NCBI GenBank assembly: GCA_013335425.1
Contig: JAAXVQ010000033.1
Span: forward strand, 1 to 5,817
DNA: 5,817 bases
Direction: 5' to 3'
Source: Candidatus Firestoneibacteriota bacterium
GTDB lineage: Bacteria > Oederibacteriota > JAAXVQ01
The notes beneath the pieces are model-generated. The model did not search any database, had not been told where the DNA came from, and saw nothing but the letters and a program-made list of their open reading frames with translations. Position numbers and translations under genes: made by a program. Shown here one piece after another: positions 5,344-5,817 of this stretch (position 1 is the stretch's first letter; every line of letters starts with the position of its first letter).

Positions 5344-5817
5344 GTCTCAACAATGGTTGCCCATGCTGGCGGATTGTCTTTTAACCCCCGAACAACAAAG
5401 TCAATTGGAAGCTCATTTGGCCCAGTGCCCAAGTTGCCGTAAAGAGGCCCAAACCTATCAACAGATCGCGGAACATTGCTGCCACCTTAGTCAAGTAGAA
5501 ATTCCCGAAGACTTCTACGGCCGCCTCGCCCAACGTCTACGGGCGGAGTGTCGTCAACCCGAAGTCAAAACCTGGCATTGGCAAACACCCCTTTTAATTT
5601 CAAGCGTTTCCGCTGCTGCGGCATTTCTGGCCGTATGGCTGATTCACCCCCCGCATTTACCCGTCATGCCGGAAGCACCCAAATCGCTTTTAGCCGACAT
5701 AGCCACGCACTCACCGGTTGCCAAACTGGCCCCCCTGCTCAATCCGCGGCCGGCTGCCCCGGAACACCCTGCGGTCCTGACCGAAGCCAAAGGGTCCGGG
5801 CTGCCGGAAATGAGTTC
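5330..5817 (+). CDS. Zinc-finger (ZAS) membrane anti-sigma factor, 3' truncated by window
   Basis: The frame is open from ATG 5330 to the window edge (162 codons seen). Residues 1-39 form a zinc-binding anti-sigma (ZAS) domain with His29-x3-Cys33-x2-Cys36, and Cys3 in the usual place for the fourth ligand. In known ZAS proteins this N-terminal domain lies in the cytoplasm and holds an ECF sigma factor inactive. A charged helical stretch follows, with extra cysteines at 16, 50, 51 and 74. One transmembrane segment, about residues 86-105 ('TPLLISSVSAAAAFLAVWLI'), comes next. The remainder is Pro/Ala-rich and would lie in the periplasm, where a signal or protease could act on it. The gene starts 14 nt before the sigma factor stop behind a good Shine-Dalgarno, the standard arrangement for a cognate pair. 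The true C terminus and any periplasmic sensor domain are outside the window. Confidence 0.88.
   Translation, partial: MNCAKSQQWLPMLADCLLTPEQQSQLEAHLAQCPSCRKEAQTYQQIAEHCCHLSQVEIPEDFYGRLAQRLRAECRQPEVKTWHWQTPLLISSVSAAAAFLAVWLIHPPHLPVMPEAPKSLLADIATHSPVAKLAPLLNPRPAAPEHPAVLTEAKGSGLPEMS

Overview
The window reads as Gram-negative chromosomal DNA of moderate GC content. It has exported proteins with Sec signal peptides, one lipoprotein with an LxGC lipobox, a BamE-like fragment and a membrane-bound anti-sigma factor. A GH71/99-like glycosidase beside a TPR protein would suit a Planctomycetota/Verrucomicrobiota-type or similar environmental bacterium, but this taxonomic guess is weak. Coding density is very high. 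I see no tRNA, rRNA, CRISPR array, insertion sequence or phage gene.

Region 1 (bases 2-3759, + strand) is a tightly packed operon of four genes. In order they are the 3' end of a BamE/SmpA-like gene, a GH71/99-like glycoside hydrolase, an exported TPR protein with an N-terminal alpha/beta domain that may resemble TolB-N/FlgO, and a small exported protein with an NTF2-like flavour. The junctions overlap by 11, 1 and 1 nt, so translation is probably coupled. The hydrolase has no visible signal peptide, although both genes after it encode exported proteins. At its active-site motif the usual acid/base Glu appears to be Gln.

Region 2 (3756-4592, - strand) is one lipoprotein gene carrying two LEA14/WHy-type domains. 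It runs head-on into region 1, and the two stop codons interlock in four bases, leaving no space for an intergenic terminator. Its best start is a TTG behind a strong Shine-Dalgarno sequence.

Region 3 (4723 to the window end, + strand) is an ECF sigma factor followed, with a 14-nt overlap, by its probable zinc-binding, single-pass membrane anti-sigma factor, which is cut by the window edge. The 130 bases between the divergent starts (4593-4722) are the only non-coding stretch and must hold any promoters for both directions, if the starts chosen here are right.

Taken together, the sigma/anti-sigma pair suggests an envelope-signal regulator. The lipoprotein and the exported operon proteins are envelope components that it could plausibly control, but nothing in the sequence proves that link.
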